Part shown: piece after piece, positions 8,906 through 16,734 of the stretch
Layout: every line of letters starts with the position of its first letter
Position numbering within the stretch: position 1 is the first letter of the stretch
Origin: Ramlibacter pinisoli
GTDB lineage: Bacteria; Pseudomonadota; Gammaproteobacteria; Burkholderiales; Burkholderiaceae_C
Assembly: GCF_009758015.1 (NCBI RefSeq)
Contig: NZ_WSEL01000003.1
Span: forward strand, 1,674,001-1,738,000
DNA: 64,000 nt
Direction: 5' to 3'
Made by a program: the position numbers and the translations under genes
The notes under the pieces: model-generated
The model's input: only the letters and a program-made list of their open reading frames with translations
Told to the model about the DNA's origin: nothing
The model's database searches: none

Positions 8906-9193
8906 ATGTCCAAGCCGCCACCCCAAGAACAGCAGCCGCGCCCCCTGGGCGAGTACAAGTGCCCGGCTTGCGGCCGCGTGCACATGCGCATCTCCCGACA
9001 AGCTGCCGAGGCGAGCGGGAGCATCGGCAGCTTCGGCAGCTACATGCGCTGCTTCCGTTGCGGCCGGCCAACCAGCACCTTTGTGCCGGCAGGTCCCGGC
9101 GACGCACCGGTTGGCTGCACGCTCACGGCCTGCGTGATCGACGACCCGACGAGGAGTTCACCAGCCGCACCAGGAACCTCGCCACATTGCTGA
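8906..9193 (+). CDS. Small zinc-ribbon protein, hypothetical
   Basis: A 95-residue protein with two CxxC knuckles: YKCPACGRVHMRIS and then MRCFRCGRPTSTFVPA. Four cysteines spaced like this form a treble-clef or zinc-ribbon site, so it probably binds one zinc ion. A GCTLTACV segment near the C-terminus carries two more cysteines. The last ~15 residues are Ser/Pro-rich and may reflect a late frameshift, because an overlapping frame also stays open to 9243. No family name is supported. It is 44 bp behind the gene at 8520 on the same strand. Confidence 0.55.
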   Translation: MSKPPPQEQQPRPLGEYKCPACGRVHMRISRQAAEASGSIGSFGSYMRCFRCGRPTSTFVPAGPGDAPVGCTLTACVIDDPTRSSPAAPGTSPHC

Positions 9194-9381
9194 ACTTGCC
9201 GCAGGCCGATGACCTTGGCGTCGAGCCCCTTTGGAAACATTAGTCGAAGGTCGCTGGATAGGGCGGCCCGCGCAAGGTCAAAGGCTATGCCAACAGACGC
9301 GCCGGCTCCGCCTCGAGTGGCTTTTGAGGTGCACGAAGACGGGTCAGAATCAGTTCTTTCTCGCCTTCTGACTCGTCGCAG

Positions 9382-9591
9382 ATGAAGATCAAGCAACTGT
9401 TGAAGGAAGCTGCCTTGGAGCGCCCTGGGGTCGGGATGCCAGAGAGCGTCGTGCAGATGACTAGAGCTGGTTGGGTGCCTGTGATAGACGAGTACCTAGA
9501 TCAGGATGACTTGGCGTGGAGCATTTGGTTTCTGCTACTCCACCGCTTCCTCGAATCCAAGGATCACTTGGGCACGCGCCGCGCCAGATGA
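9382..9591 (+). CDS. Doubtful small ORF (69 aa)
   Basis: The frame encodes MKIKQLLKEAALERPGVGMP, then a segment SVVQMTRAGWVPVIDEYL and LAWSIWFLLLHRFLESKDH. Its composition is protein-like, but there is no convincing ribosome site before the ATG and the last residues (GTRRAR) look like run-on sequence. It could be the front part of a gene broken by a frameshift near 9570. No family recognised. Confidence 0.3.
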   Translation: MKIKQLLKEAALERPGVGMPESVVQMTRAGWVPVIDEYLDQDDLAWSIWFLLLHRFLESKDHLGTRRAR

Positions 9592-9718
9592 TCTCGGTCC
9601 GAACGGCAGGTTCTGGTCGGGAGCCAGCTTCGAGGTGTGCAGCCTGACAGCGGAGGTTGGCCGAGTTATAAGGTCGCCATATGATTTTCCATAACGCCAG
9701 CGGCGGGAGCTCGGCGGC

Positions 9719-10009
9719 TCACCCCCGCATCGTGCGGTAGCCGTGCTCCACGGCAGCCAAGGCATCAGGAATCCATGCCGCGAATGCCTCCGCGTCCTTG
9801 CGTGCCTGGTAGAGCACGAACATGCAGCCATCCAGTAAGCGTACATCGACCGGCACCGCTTCGACGAGGCAGTTCGCCCGCTGCAGGTAGTCGTCGCCCA
9901 TCACGCAGGGCATCCAGAAGTACGGCCAGGTGGCAGACTGGTTCAACTGTCCAGCGTTCCCCTTGAACTCGAATGACTTGTCTTCCAAGCAGGCCACCAA
10001 GACTCGCAT
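9719..10009 (-). CDS. Hypothetical protein (96 aa)
   Basis: Unrecognised protein with a good ribosome site (AAGGAGACGGC before the ATG), which supports it as a real gene. It begins MRVLVACLEDKSFEFKGNAG, has an aromatic-rich middle (ATWPYFWMPCVMGDDYL), and ends with a helical stretch AFAAWIPDALAAVEHGY. No signal peptide, no membrane segment. It lies 155 bp downstream of the element-borne rarA on the same strand but has its own start signals. Function unknown. Confidence 0.6.
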   Translation of the reverse strand: MRVLVACLEDKSFEFKGNAGQLNQSATWPYFWMPCVMGDDYLQRANCLVEAVPVDVRLLDGCMFVLYQARKDAEAFAAWIPDALAAVEHGYRTMRG

Positions 10010-10164
10010 GCCGTCTCCTTAAGCAGTAGCCCACTCAACCACCATACCGGCTCCCCAGGTTCACCACACTAGGCGCGGCTGACGCCCTCCGTGTGGACAG
10101 CAAGCTGCCCACACTGCGGTTGCCGGAAGACCGCATAGGAAGTGAAGACCATAAAATCAAGCCA

Positions 10165-11481
10165 TCAAGGCTCACCCCGTCTTGCTGCATCGTCGAGGGA
10201 CTTGAGCCATGCCAGCTTCTCGCCAATTTTCTGCTCCATGCCACGGTCGGTCGGCTCGTACCAAGTCTCAGTCGGCATCCCGTCAGGGAAGTAGTTTTCG
10301 TTCGCGGCATAAGCATGCGGCTCGTCGTGGGCGTACCGGTATGCCTTGCCGTAGCCCATCTGCTTCATCAACTTGGTTGGCGCGTTGCGGAGGTGAATCG
10401 GGACATCCCGCGAGCCGTCCTTTTTGATGAAGGCCTGCACCTGGTTCCAAGCGTTGTATACGGCGTTGCTCTTGGGAGCGATGCACAGGTAAACCGTTGC
10501 TTCCGCAAGGGCAAGTTCGCCCTCAGGTGAGCCAAGGCGGTCGTACACCTCGGCCGCGTTGAGCGTCACTTGCATGGCGCGCGGGTCAGCCAGACCGATG
10601 TCTTCAACCGCCATGCGCACTAAGCGCCTAGCCAGGTAGCGGCCGTCGGCGCCGCCCTCCAGCATCCTTGCAAGCCAATAGAGTGAGGCGTCGACGCTGG
10701 ACCCACGCACCGACTTATGAAGCGCCGAAATAAGCTCGTAGTGAGCGTCGCCACCCTTGTCGAAGCGGCGCAAAGATGGACTGGTGGAGTTCTTGGCGAA
10801 CTCCAGGTCCGCCTCCTTCAGTCCGGCGCCTGATGCGGCGTTGGACACCTGCTCTAGAAGGTTCAGGAACCTGCGGCCATCTCCATCAGCAAACCCTTTC
10901 AGAAGGTCCAGGGCGTCGCCCGTCAGCGTCACGTCGGAAAGTTGGGGCAGAGCTCGCTCATAGAGCTGCTGCAGTTCCTCTCCAGTGAAAGGGTGCAGTG
11001 TGTACACCTGCGCGCGAGACAGGAGGGCGTTGTTCACTTCGATGCCTGGGTGCTCGGTCGTTCCGCCGACCAGCGTCAAGAGCCCCGACTCCACATGCGG
11101 CAGGAGTGCGTCCTGCTGTGCCTTGTTGAAGCGATGAATCTCGTCAACGAACAAAACAGTGGATTTCCCCTCCCGGTCAAGTGCGCCCTGGGCGTCCTCG
11201 ATGGCTTGGCGGATGTCCTTCACTCCGGCAAGAACTGCCGAAATGGCGATGAAGTTCGCGTTCGTCGCACGCGCCGCAAGCCTTCCGAGAGTGGTCTTTC
11301 CGACACCTGGCGGGCCCCAAAGGATGAAGGAGTGCAGCTTCCTGGCTTCAAACGCCAGGCGCAGCGGCTTCCCCGGCCCCAGTAGATGCCGCTGCCCCAC
11401 TACTTCGTCGATGGTCTTCGGCCGGATTAGCTCGGCCAGTGGAGGTCGTGGTTCAGTCGTAAAGAGGTCAGCCATGGGCAT
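10165..11481 (-). CDS. rarA: Element-borne replication-associated recombination protein RarA
   Basis: Complete 438-residue AAA+ clamp-loader-like ATPase that acts at stalled replication forks. Walker A GPPGVGKT (56-63), Walker B FVDEIHRF (111-118), sensor-1 region TTEHPGIEVNNALLSRAQ, and the C-terminal tetramerisation region ending near LKSLDDAARR are all present. It is the last gene of the GMT operon, 14 bp after gmtX; the start is the ATG at 11481 or the second ATG at 11475. Host rarA, near 19,496-19,915, is truncated, so this copy is the only complete RarA in the window. It is diverged from the host copy: GGTTEHPG here, where the host keeps GATT before the break. I infer that it replaces the lost host function. 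Confidence 0.95.
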   Translation of the reverse strand: MPMADLFTTEPRPPLAELIRPKTIDEVVGQRHLLGPGKPLRLAFEARKLHSFILWGPPGVGKTTLGRLAARATNANFIAISAVLAGVKDIRQAIEDAQGALDREGKSTVLFVDEIHRFNKAQQDALLPHVESGLLTLVGGTTEHPGIEVNNALLSRAQVYTLHPFTGEELQQLYERALPQLSDVTLTGDALDLLKGFADGDGRRFLNLLEQVSNAASGAGLKEADLEFAKNSTSPSLRRFDKGGDAHYELISALHKSVRGSSVDASLYWLARMLEGGADGRYLARRLVRMAVEDIGLADPRAMQVTLNAAEVYDRLGSPEGELALAEATVYLCIAPKSNAVYNAWNQVQAFIKKDGSRDVPIHLRNAPTKLMKQMGYGKAYRYAHDEPHAYAANENYFPDGMPTETWYEPTDRGMEQKIGEKLAWLKSLDDAARRGEP

Positions 11482-11495
11482 CAGCAGCCATGAAG

Positions 11496-12167
11496 TCAGT
11501 CACGCGGCCTGGCTGCGTCCAGTACCTTGCGTATGGCCTTGGTAAATCCAGGGTCAAAAATCGTTCGACCATTCTCCTTCGTTACGGCGCCACTCTTCAT
11601 TTCCACCCAGCCTTCTCCGTCCAGGAAGTCCGGCGAGATAGAGCGCTCCAGTGCAGCGCGCTCAGACTCAGTGAGATTGGCCGATGGAGTTGCCGGGAGC
11701 AACGCGGGGGCGTTCGCCGGCGGAGTCGCTGCCAAGGCAGGGGCGCGATTGATGGTCAACGTGGTTAGCGACTTGAGCAGGTTGACCTCGCCCTCCAGTT
11801 TGTCCCGCTCGATGACGACGCCCTGAACCAAGGCGCGGACCGCAGGGTCCTCAATGCGAGCAAGGAAGCTATAGCGGCGGCCCTCCTTCACCTGAGTCGG
11901 AGGGACGTCCGCGGGACCACTGAAGTCCGCCCAAGCTTGGATGAGAGTGCGGTAGTCCTCAGATGGCGCGTTGTACAGCGCGCGAGCCTTGATGCCGCCG
12001 GCCGCCTGCCAAAGCCGCCCAATCGCAGGTAGAGAAAAGTCTCTTGAACCAGCATACTGAGCTGCGCACACCTCGTGCAGCTTGCGCAGATTAGCTTCTT
12101 TTTGGGAGCGTGCACTCTTCTTCAGAAGCGCCTGCAGCACGTCGTCGGGGTGGACGCTTTTACTCAT
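11496..12167 (-). CDS. gmtX: GmtX-like protein of the gamma-Mobile-Trio
   Basis: A 223-residue protein of unknown biochemical role, third member of the recombination trio of GMT mobile elements. Family recognition is from memory, using the arrangement directly after GmtZ and segments such as ANLRKLHEVCAAQYAGSRDF, LPAIGRLWQAAGGIKARALY and a central coiled-coil-like stretch (VVIERDKLEGEVNLLKSL). The C-terminus (DFLDGEGWVEMKSGAVT, ending RKVLDAARPRD) contains a small charged module. The start is the ATG at 12167, which overlaps the end of gmtZ by 8 bp; a longer frame upstream is a shadow of gmtZ. Translational coupling to gmtZ is evident from the overlap. Confidence 0.75.
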   Translation of the reverse strand: MSKSVHPDDVLQALLKKSARSQKEANLRKLHEVCAAQYAGSRDFSLPAIGRLWQAAGGIKARALYNAPSEDYRTLIQAWADFSGPADVPPTQVKEGRRYSFLARIEDPAVRALVQGVVIERDKLEGEVNLLKSLTTLTINRAPALAATPPANAPALLPATPSANLTESERAALERSISPDFLDGEGWVEMKSGAVTKENGRTIFDPGFTKAIRKVLDAARPRD

Positions 12168-15100
12168 CTTCGGTCTCCAACATGAGCAGCTTCTCAGGCT
12201 GCATCTGCTCTGCGTACAGCAGCGAACCAACGTCCAGATTCAAGGCGTCGGAGAGGCTCCGGCCTTCGTCCATGATGGACACCACCTGGCGCCGGCCCAA
12301 AGCAGGGTTGTCCGGGCTCACAGTGCGAGCGAGCTTGTTCATGAAGGCATTGCCAGCCACAAGCTGCTCTTCCTCGTCCAGCGTCATGAGCATCGGCGGC
12401 AGGCCTTCTCGCGCCAGAGCGGCGTCAAGGAGCTGACTGCGTCGGAATACAGCCTTGCCCGGATTGATGTCCGGGTAAAGCTCCGCGGCGTCACACACGC
12501 CGGACAGCTGCAGGAGCTCGGAGGGGACCTCTTCCACAGCCATCTGCACATCCATCGCAGCACCCACGGCTACGAGGGCACCGTTGGCGCCACCTTCCGC
12601 TGCCAGGCGCCGCGCCTGCACGATGCAGCGCTGCATCAGCCTTACTGTGGCGGCAACGTCCTCGGTAAGGTCGCTGTATCGCTGCATGGCAGTTTCGTGC
12701 AGTCGCTCCACGTCAGATAGCAGGTCCTGCTTCAAGAAAGCAGCACCCGCCTCCTCGCAAGCAGCCCGCTCCGACTTGAGCTCACTGAGCTGACGCTCGG
12801 TCTTCAGAGCCTGCTTGACCGCTTCATCAGAGTGGTAGAAGAGCGTGTTCGCATGGGCGTTCAGCGCCCAGATGTGGTGCGGCTCGGTCACGAACCATCT
12901 GCAGCGAACGCAGTTACGCGCTCCGCCTGGAGTGGGGGCGTAGCGAGGCGACGACTCCGACCCAATGTTGGGTCCACCGTTGTAGCAGCCACCAATGCTG
13001 TTGTTCGAGTCCATCGGTGCAGAGTTGCCGCCCACGAGACACAGGCCATGGTGCATCGGCATCCAGCCGGCGGGATTGCGAGCGGCTGGGTGCTCCGGAA
13101 TGGCGGCTGCAAATGCCGCGGCGTTGTTCGCGATGGCATCCTTGACCAGAGCCTTGTATTCGGTGTTGCGCAGGAAGGTGACGATGCTCTCGGCCTTTCG
13201 GGAGTCGAGCCGCTTCGCCGCTTCCTCCAAAGCCTGCTGGGGGAACACGGTACCCAGCTTGGTGTAGTACAGCGTCATGACGAGACGGCTGTGCCCTGCA
13301 ATTTTCTGAAGTACCGGGAACGGCACCTGTCCTTCCAGCGCCAGCGCGGTAATGAGCGAAACGCGCAGACTATGCAGAGGGAAGAATGGCCAATCCACGT
13401 CGGGCTTCACCAGCCTGATGCGCTGGCCGTCTGCGTGCACCTCGCCACGCTTTGCAAGACGCTCTTCGAACGCTCTGAGCAGCTTGCACCAAGCGACGTC
13501 CAATGAGGAGCTGGTCATCGGCAGGTGAGCGGCGGCGGGCCCTGTCTCCGGAAGACGGAACAGGAAACACGCGTCAGGGAAGCTAGCCAGTTGCGTCAGT
13601 GCCTTGAGGTCCAAACGAGTGTGGTCCAACTCCTTCCAGGCGACCCGCCGGCTGACCGGGTTGTATTTCTCCTGCCAGTTCCGGAGCTTTTCGAGCCAGT
13701 AAAAGGCATCACTGTGCATCGGAGCCGATGACATCCACGGCATCTCGTAGCCCTTGTGAGTGCCGTCCTTGCCTATGTCCAGCGTCTTGTTGGTGTTCAC
13801 GTACAGAATCGCAGACGCAACTGCCTGGTCCGGAAGCAGTACGCGCCGGAAGACGCCTTGACGCAGCGGTTTGCGCTCGGTCCCTTCAGCCAGGACAGAC
13901 GCGTTTGGATTCCACGACACAGTCCCTCGCTCATCGCGCTCGTACCGCCAGTAGTCCGCCTCTCCGGAATCCAAGAAGCGCACCTGCAACGTGCGCAGAG
14001 GCAGGATGAGCTTGATGAGCAAGGCAACCCAGCGGACTGGCGACCACATCTCAAGCACCTCTTCGCCTCCGTATTTGCGACGCAGGCGCGAGACACAGTC
14101 TGGGTCGTTCTTGTCGATTTGGCTCTCCTCGACAGCGAACCAGTCGCTTGCCTTCTGCCGGTCTCCGTTCTGAGCCCACACCCAGTCGCGGAAGTACGGA
14201 CCTTGCGCGAGCATCGTCCTGAGCTCGTCGATGTACCCGTAAGGGAGAGGAGAGCGCACCGATTCCGCATTCTGCCCGCCACCTCCTCGTGCCTTTTTGG
14301 GCACGGGGTTGTGAAATTGAGGACTCACGACCGGCCGCCCATGGTCGTCCGGTTCGCTCAATTCGGTTAACAGAACCCAGTTTAGGAACTCGTGGACATA
14401 GTTGTTCTGAACACGACCCACTTCCTTGGCGTAGCGCTGCATGCAGGTGGCCCAGTAGTCCGGCAGCAGCACGGACCTGGAAAGCACGAGTGCAGGAGAG
14501 TGCGGCAGGCCTGCCTGGTAGACCTGTTCGTGTAGGTAGTTGCGTACGAAGAGTCGAAGGGAAGTAAGGCGGGTCTGAACGCTACTTTCCTGCTCTTTGA
14601 GCCACTGTGCTGCCAGCGGACGCCACTCGTCGAGATGCGGGTACTCGCTGGAAATCCAGCTGAGTTCACGGTCGGCGGTGTACGAACCCTCGCCACCGCG
14701 CTTGCCTTTGTGCACGATTCCGGCTTCCTTGAGCCACTGCCGGATGGTGCCCATTGGGATGCCGGTCTGAGCGACAGCCTCCGCGAGTCCTGTGTTCTTG
14801 GAAATGTCGAGCGCCTTCGCCTTGTCTTCGTCGCTCCAGACAACCTGCTTGCGAAGGGGCACGGCGCGGGCCGCGCGGTCCTTCTTGCTCCAGGAGAACA
14901 CAGTCCCCGCCTTCACACCCAAGGAGGCAGCCACATTCTTGTAGCCCTCACCCGCGTGGATGCGCTTGATGGCCTCGTCGTAGAGCTCCTTCGGGTGTTT
15001 CAACGAGAGCGGCTTCACTTCCGCCTTCCTGGCCCACTTCGCGAGAAGTCCCGGCGTGATGCCAAGCTCCTGTCCGGCAGCTGGGACCCCTTTCTCCTGC

Positions 15101-15315
15101 GCGAGTTGCACGGCGCTAGCCTTGAATTCGGCGGTGTACTTCGGAGGCAAAGCCTTGGTCTCGCCTCGCTCTGCTCTGTCTCGCTGAACCCAGCCGAACG
15201 CTGTGGTGTGCTTGACGCCGAGTTCGTCAGCGACCTTCTCATGTGTCTCGCCGGCGCGCACGCGGCGAACGACTTCGCTGACAACCTGCTTCGAATATCT
15301 GACCGACTTGACCAT
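12160..15315 (-). CDS. gmtZ: GmtZ-like large tyrosine recombinase with four N-terminal HTH repeats
   Basis: A 1,051-residue DNA-binding and strand-exchange protein, the large member of the GMT trio (VPA1269 family by memory). Residues 5-200 contain four successive helix-turn-helix units: EKVADELGVKHTTAFGW, AGQELGITPGLLAKW, KNVAASLGVKAGTVFSW and AVAQTGIPMGTIRQWLKEAG. The catalytic core shows tyrosine-recombinase residues: R441 (LPLRTLQVRF), H648-S-L-R651, GHS with H675, and Y683/Y684. Cys759, Cys777, Cys802 and Cys805 (CVRC) suggest a zinc site after the core, followed by a helical C-terminus. It starts behind GGAGGGGGC, 11 bp after gmtY. It probably works with GmtY in excision and integration. 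Confidence 0.8.
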   Translation of the reverse strand: MVKSVRYSKQVVSEVVRRVRAGETHEKVADELGVKHTTAFGWVQRDRAERGETKALPPKYTAEFKASAVQLAQEKGVPAAGQELGITPGLLAKWARKAEVKPLSLKHPKELYDEAIKRIHAGEGYKNVAASLGVKAGTVFSWSKKDRAARAVPLRKQVVWSDEDKAKALDISKNTGLAEAVAQTGIPMGTIRQWLKEAGIVHKGKRGGEGSYTADRELSWISSEYPHLDEWRPLAAQWLKEQESSVQTRLTSLRLFVRNYLHEQVYQAGLPHSPALVLSRSVLLPDYWATCMQRYAKEVGRVQNNYVHEFLNWVLLTELSEPDDHGRPVVSPQFHNPVPKKARGGGGQNAESVRSPLPYGYIDELRTMLAQGPYFRDWVWAQNGDRQKASDWFAVEESQIDKNDPDCVSRLRRKYGGEEVLEMWSPVRWVALLIKLILPLRTLQVRFLDSGEADYWRYERDERGTVSWNPNASVLAEGTERKPLRQGVFRRVLLPDQAVASAILYVNTNKTLDIGKDGTHKGYEMPWMSSAPMHSDAFYWLEKLRNWQEKYNPVSRRVAWKELDHTRLDLKALTQLASFPDACFLFRLPETGPAAAHLPMTSSSLDVAWCKLLRAFEERLAKRGEVHADGQRIRLVKPDVDWPFFPLHSLRVSLITALALEGQVPFPVLQKIAGHSRLVMTLYYTKLGTVFPQQALEEAAKRLDSRKAESIVTFLRNTEYKALVKDAIANNAAAFAAAIPEHPAARNPAGWMPMHHGLCLVGGNSAPMDSNNSIGGCYNGGPNIGSESSPRYAPTPGGARNCVRCRWFVTEPHHIWALNAHANTLFYHSDEAVKQALKTERQLSELKSERAACEEAGAAFLKQDLLSDVERLHETAMQRYSDLTEDVAATVRLMQRCIVQARRLAAEGGANGALVAVGAAMDVQMAVEEVPSELLQLSGVCDAAELYPDINPGKAVFRRSQLLDAALAREGLPPMLMTLDEEEQLVAGNAFMNKLARTVSPDNPALGRRQVVSIMDEGRSLSDALNLDVGSLLYAEQMQPEKLLMLETEDE

Positions 15316-15326
15316 GCCCCCTCCAA

Positions 15327-16733
15327 CTACTTCACACTCTGCAGCAACGCAGGCTGGTGGCTAACAGATTGCAGGCGCTGCGCTGCTGCCTGCAGCTCGC
15401 GCAAAGACGCGCTGAGAGGCGGCGTCGTGTAGACGTCTTGGCTGTTCAACGAACTGTGGTGCATGAAGCGGCGGATGAACTCCTTCTCCACCTTGGCTTC
15501 GCGCAGTCGCTGACCGTAGGCATGGCGGTGCCCGTGCGGAGTGGTTCCGGCCTGCTTCGACACCTCGAGCCCAATTCGGCGCACTGCGGCCGCGTGTGCC
15601 TTGTTGTAGCGGCCAAGCTTGTACATCTCCCCCACTTCGCCGCGCTCCGTATTGACGAATGCGTAGGGGTGATTGCGCTTCATCATGGCGACCTCTGCCA
15701 TGTACTTCTGCCATACGGACATGAAGAACTCGCCCCACATGGGCTCGAACCAGTACGCACGGTAGTAGTAGCCCTGGTCCAGGTCCCGCTCGTGAATGCC
15801 ACCTTTCCAGCCGGCATGCAGGGGACCCATGACCTCGTTCCTTGGCTGCAGGCCCCAGCGCTCTTGAAGGTACTGACGCCTGTTGCCCGTCTTAGGCCTG
15901 CCCCTGGTATCTACCCAACGCGGGTCTGGAGGAGCGGCACCCTCACTGGGGTGCGGAATCAGAACAAGTGCAGAGCGAGGATTTGCCGGGTCGGGGACCA
16001 CATCGGAGATGTAGAGATGGAAGGGCTCAGACTCGCGAAAGCCCGCGCAGTGCTGTAGCACCGTGATGAGCATTCCGCGGTAGTCGTAGCGGTTGCCGAC
16101 ACGGAACCCCTCAGTGAGCAGGCGCGCGAAGTGCTGGTCGGGAAAACAAGGAGGACGCGAGGTCTCAACTGTGATGTTGCGGGCAGGACGCACCAGCCGG
16201 CCGTTGCTCGTTGCAGCCTCAAGCGACGTGGCCCAGGTATGGCCCAGAAACGCCTTGTCCCTGCGGTACTGGTAAGCGACTTCATCGAGCATCCGGTCTT
16301 GTACGGAGCCGGCGTACTTTGGATTGAAGCGCGCGGCAACGGGGCGAATCTCGGAGAGGTAGTCGAAGAAGTCGTTGAGAAGCGTTACCACCTTACGTGC
16401 CTCGCTTGGCGGCATCGGTTCCCACCCGAGCCCGCTTGGGTCTTCGCCGAGCTCCGTCACCAGAGTGCCTGTGTAGAGGCGCTGGGCGAAGTTCAGAAAG
16501 AGGCGGTAGTTGTCACGCTCCGCAGGATTCGTGGAGAGGTACTCGATGAACAGGCGGACGGCGCGTGCGCCTTTCTGCATCCAGCCGAGGCTGCGGTCGT
16601 GGTGCCGGGCGACAAAGTAGTCCAACAGAGGCTCCAGGACCCCGTACGGAGTGACCAATGCGGGCACCTGCGTCACGACGCTGGTGGCGTCTGTGACTAC
16701 CGAAGCTTTGACTACGGTTATAGGTACTGGCAT
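15327..16733 (-). CDS. gmtY: GmtY-like tyrosine recombinase
   Basis: A 468-residue site-specific recombinase, first member of the GMT trio. The full tyrosine-recombinase constellation is visible: R233 in GFRESEPFHL, H400-G-H-R403 (PHGHRHAYG), H425/H426, and the nucleophile Y435 in SQDVYTTP. An N-terminal core-binding region (about 30-170) precedes the catalytic domain. It starts one base after the stop of the RecD-like helicase gene, and gmtZ follows after 11 bp, so all are co-transcribed and probably coupled. The target is inferred to be the rarA GATT codons, because the element's right end is exactly there. Confidence 0.82.
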   Translation of the reverse strand: MPVPITVVKASVVTDATSVVTQVPALVTPYGVLEPLLDYFVARHHDRSLGWMQKGARAVRLFIEYLSTNPAERDNYRLFLNFAQRLYTGTLVTELGEDPSGLGWEPMPPSEARKVVTLLNDFFDYLSEIRPVAARFNPKYAGSVQDRMLDEVAYQYRRDKAFLGHTWATSLEAATSNGRLVRPARNITVETSRPPCFPDQHFARLLTEGFRVGNRYDYRGMLITVLQHCAGFRESEPFHLYISDVVPDPANPRSALVLIPHPSEGAAPPDPRWVDTRGRPKTGNRRQYLQERWGLQPRNEVMGPLHAGWKGGIHERDLDQGYYYRAYWFEPMWGEFFMSVWQKYMAEVAMMKRNHPYAFVNTERGEVGEMYKLGRYNKAHAAAVRRIGLEVSKQAGTTPHGHRHAYGQRLREAKVEKEFIRRFMHHSSLNSQDVYTTPPLSASLRELQAAAQRLQSVSHQPALLQSVK

Positions 16734-16734
16734 C

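Noticed and set aside
10010..10164. Left end of the element close to the 3' end of its rarA
   Set aside because: I looked for a mirror of the right end (AGCCCAGCATTTCATAC). Only a weak AGTAGCCCACTCA match occurs, and no host rarA remnant follows.
10165..11481. Intact rarA as the native copy and the 19,496 fragment as the foreign one
   Set aside because: The fragment follows lolA and ftsK in the standard order and shares their GC-rich codon use, while the full copy is linked to mobile-element genes.
12082..12720. Plus-strand frames opposite GmtZ and GmtX
   Set aside because: No family features; shadow of the operon.
15327..16733. Phage integrase of an ordinary prophage
   Set aside because: No phage structural or replication genes in the window; the neighbours fit the GMT trio instead.
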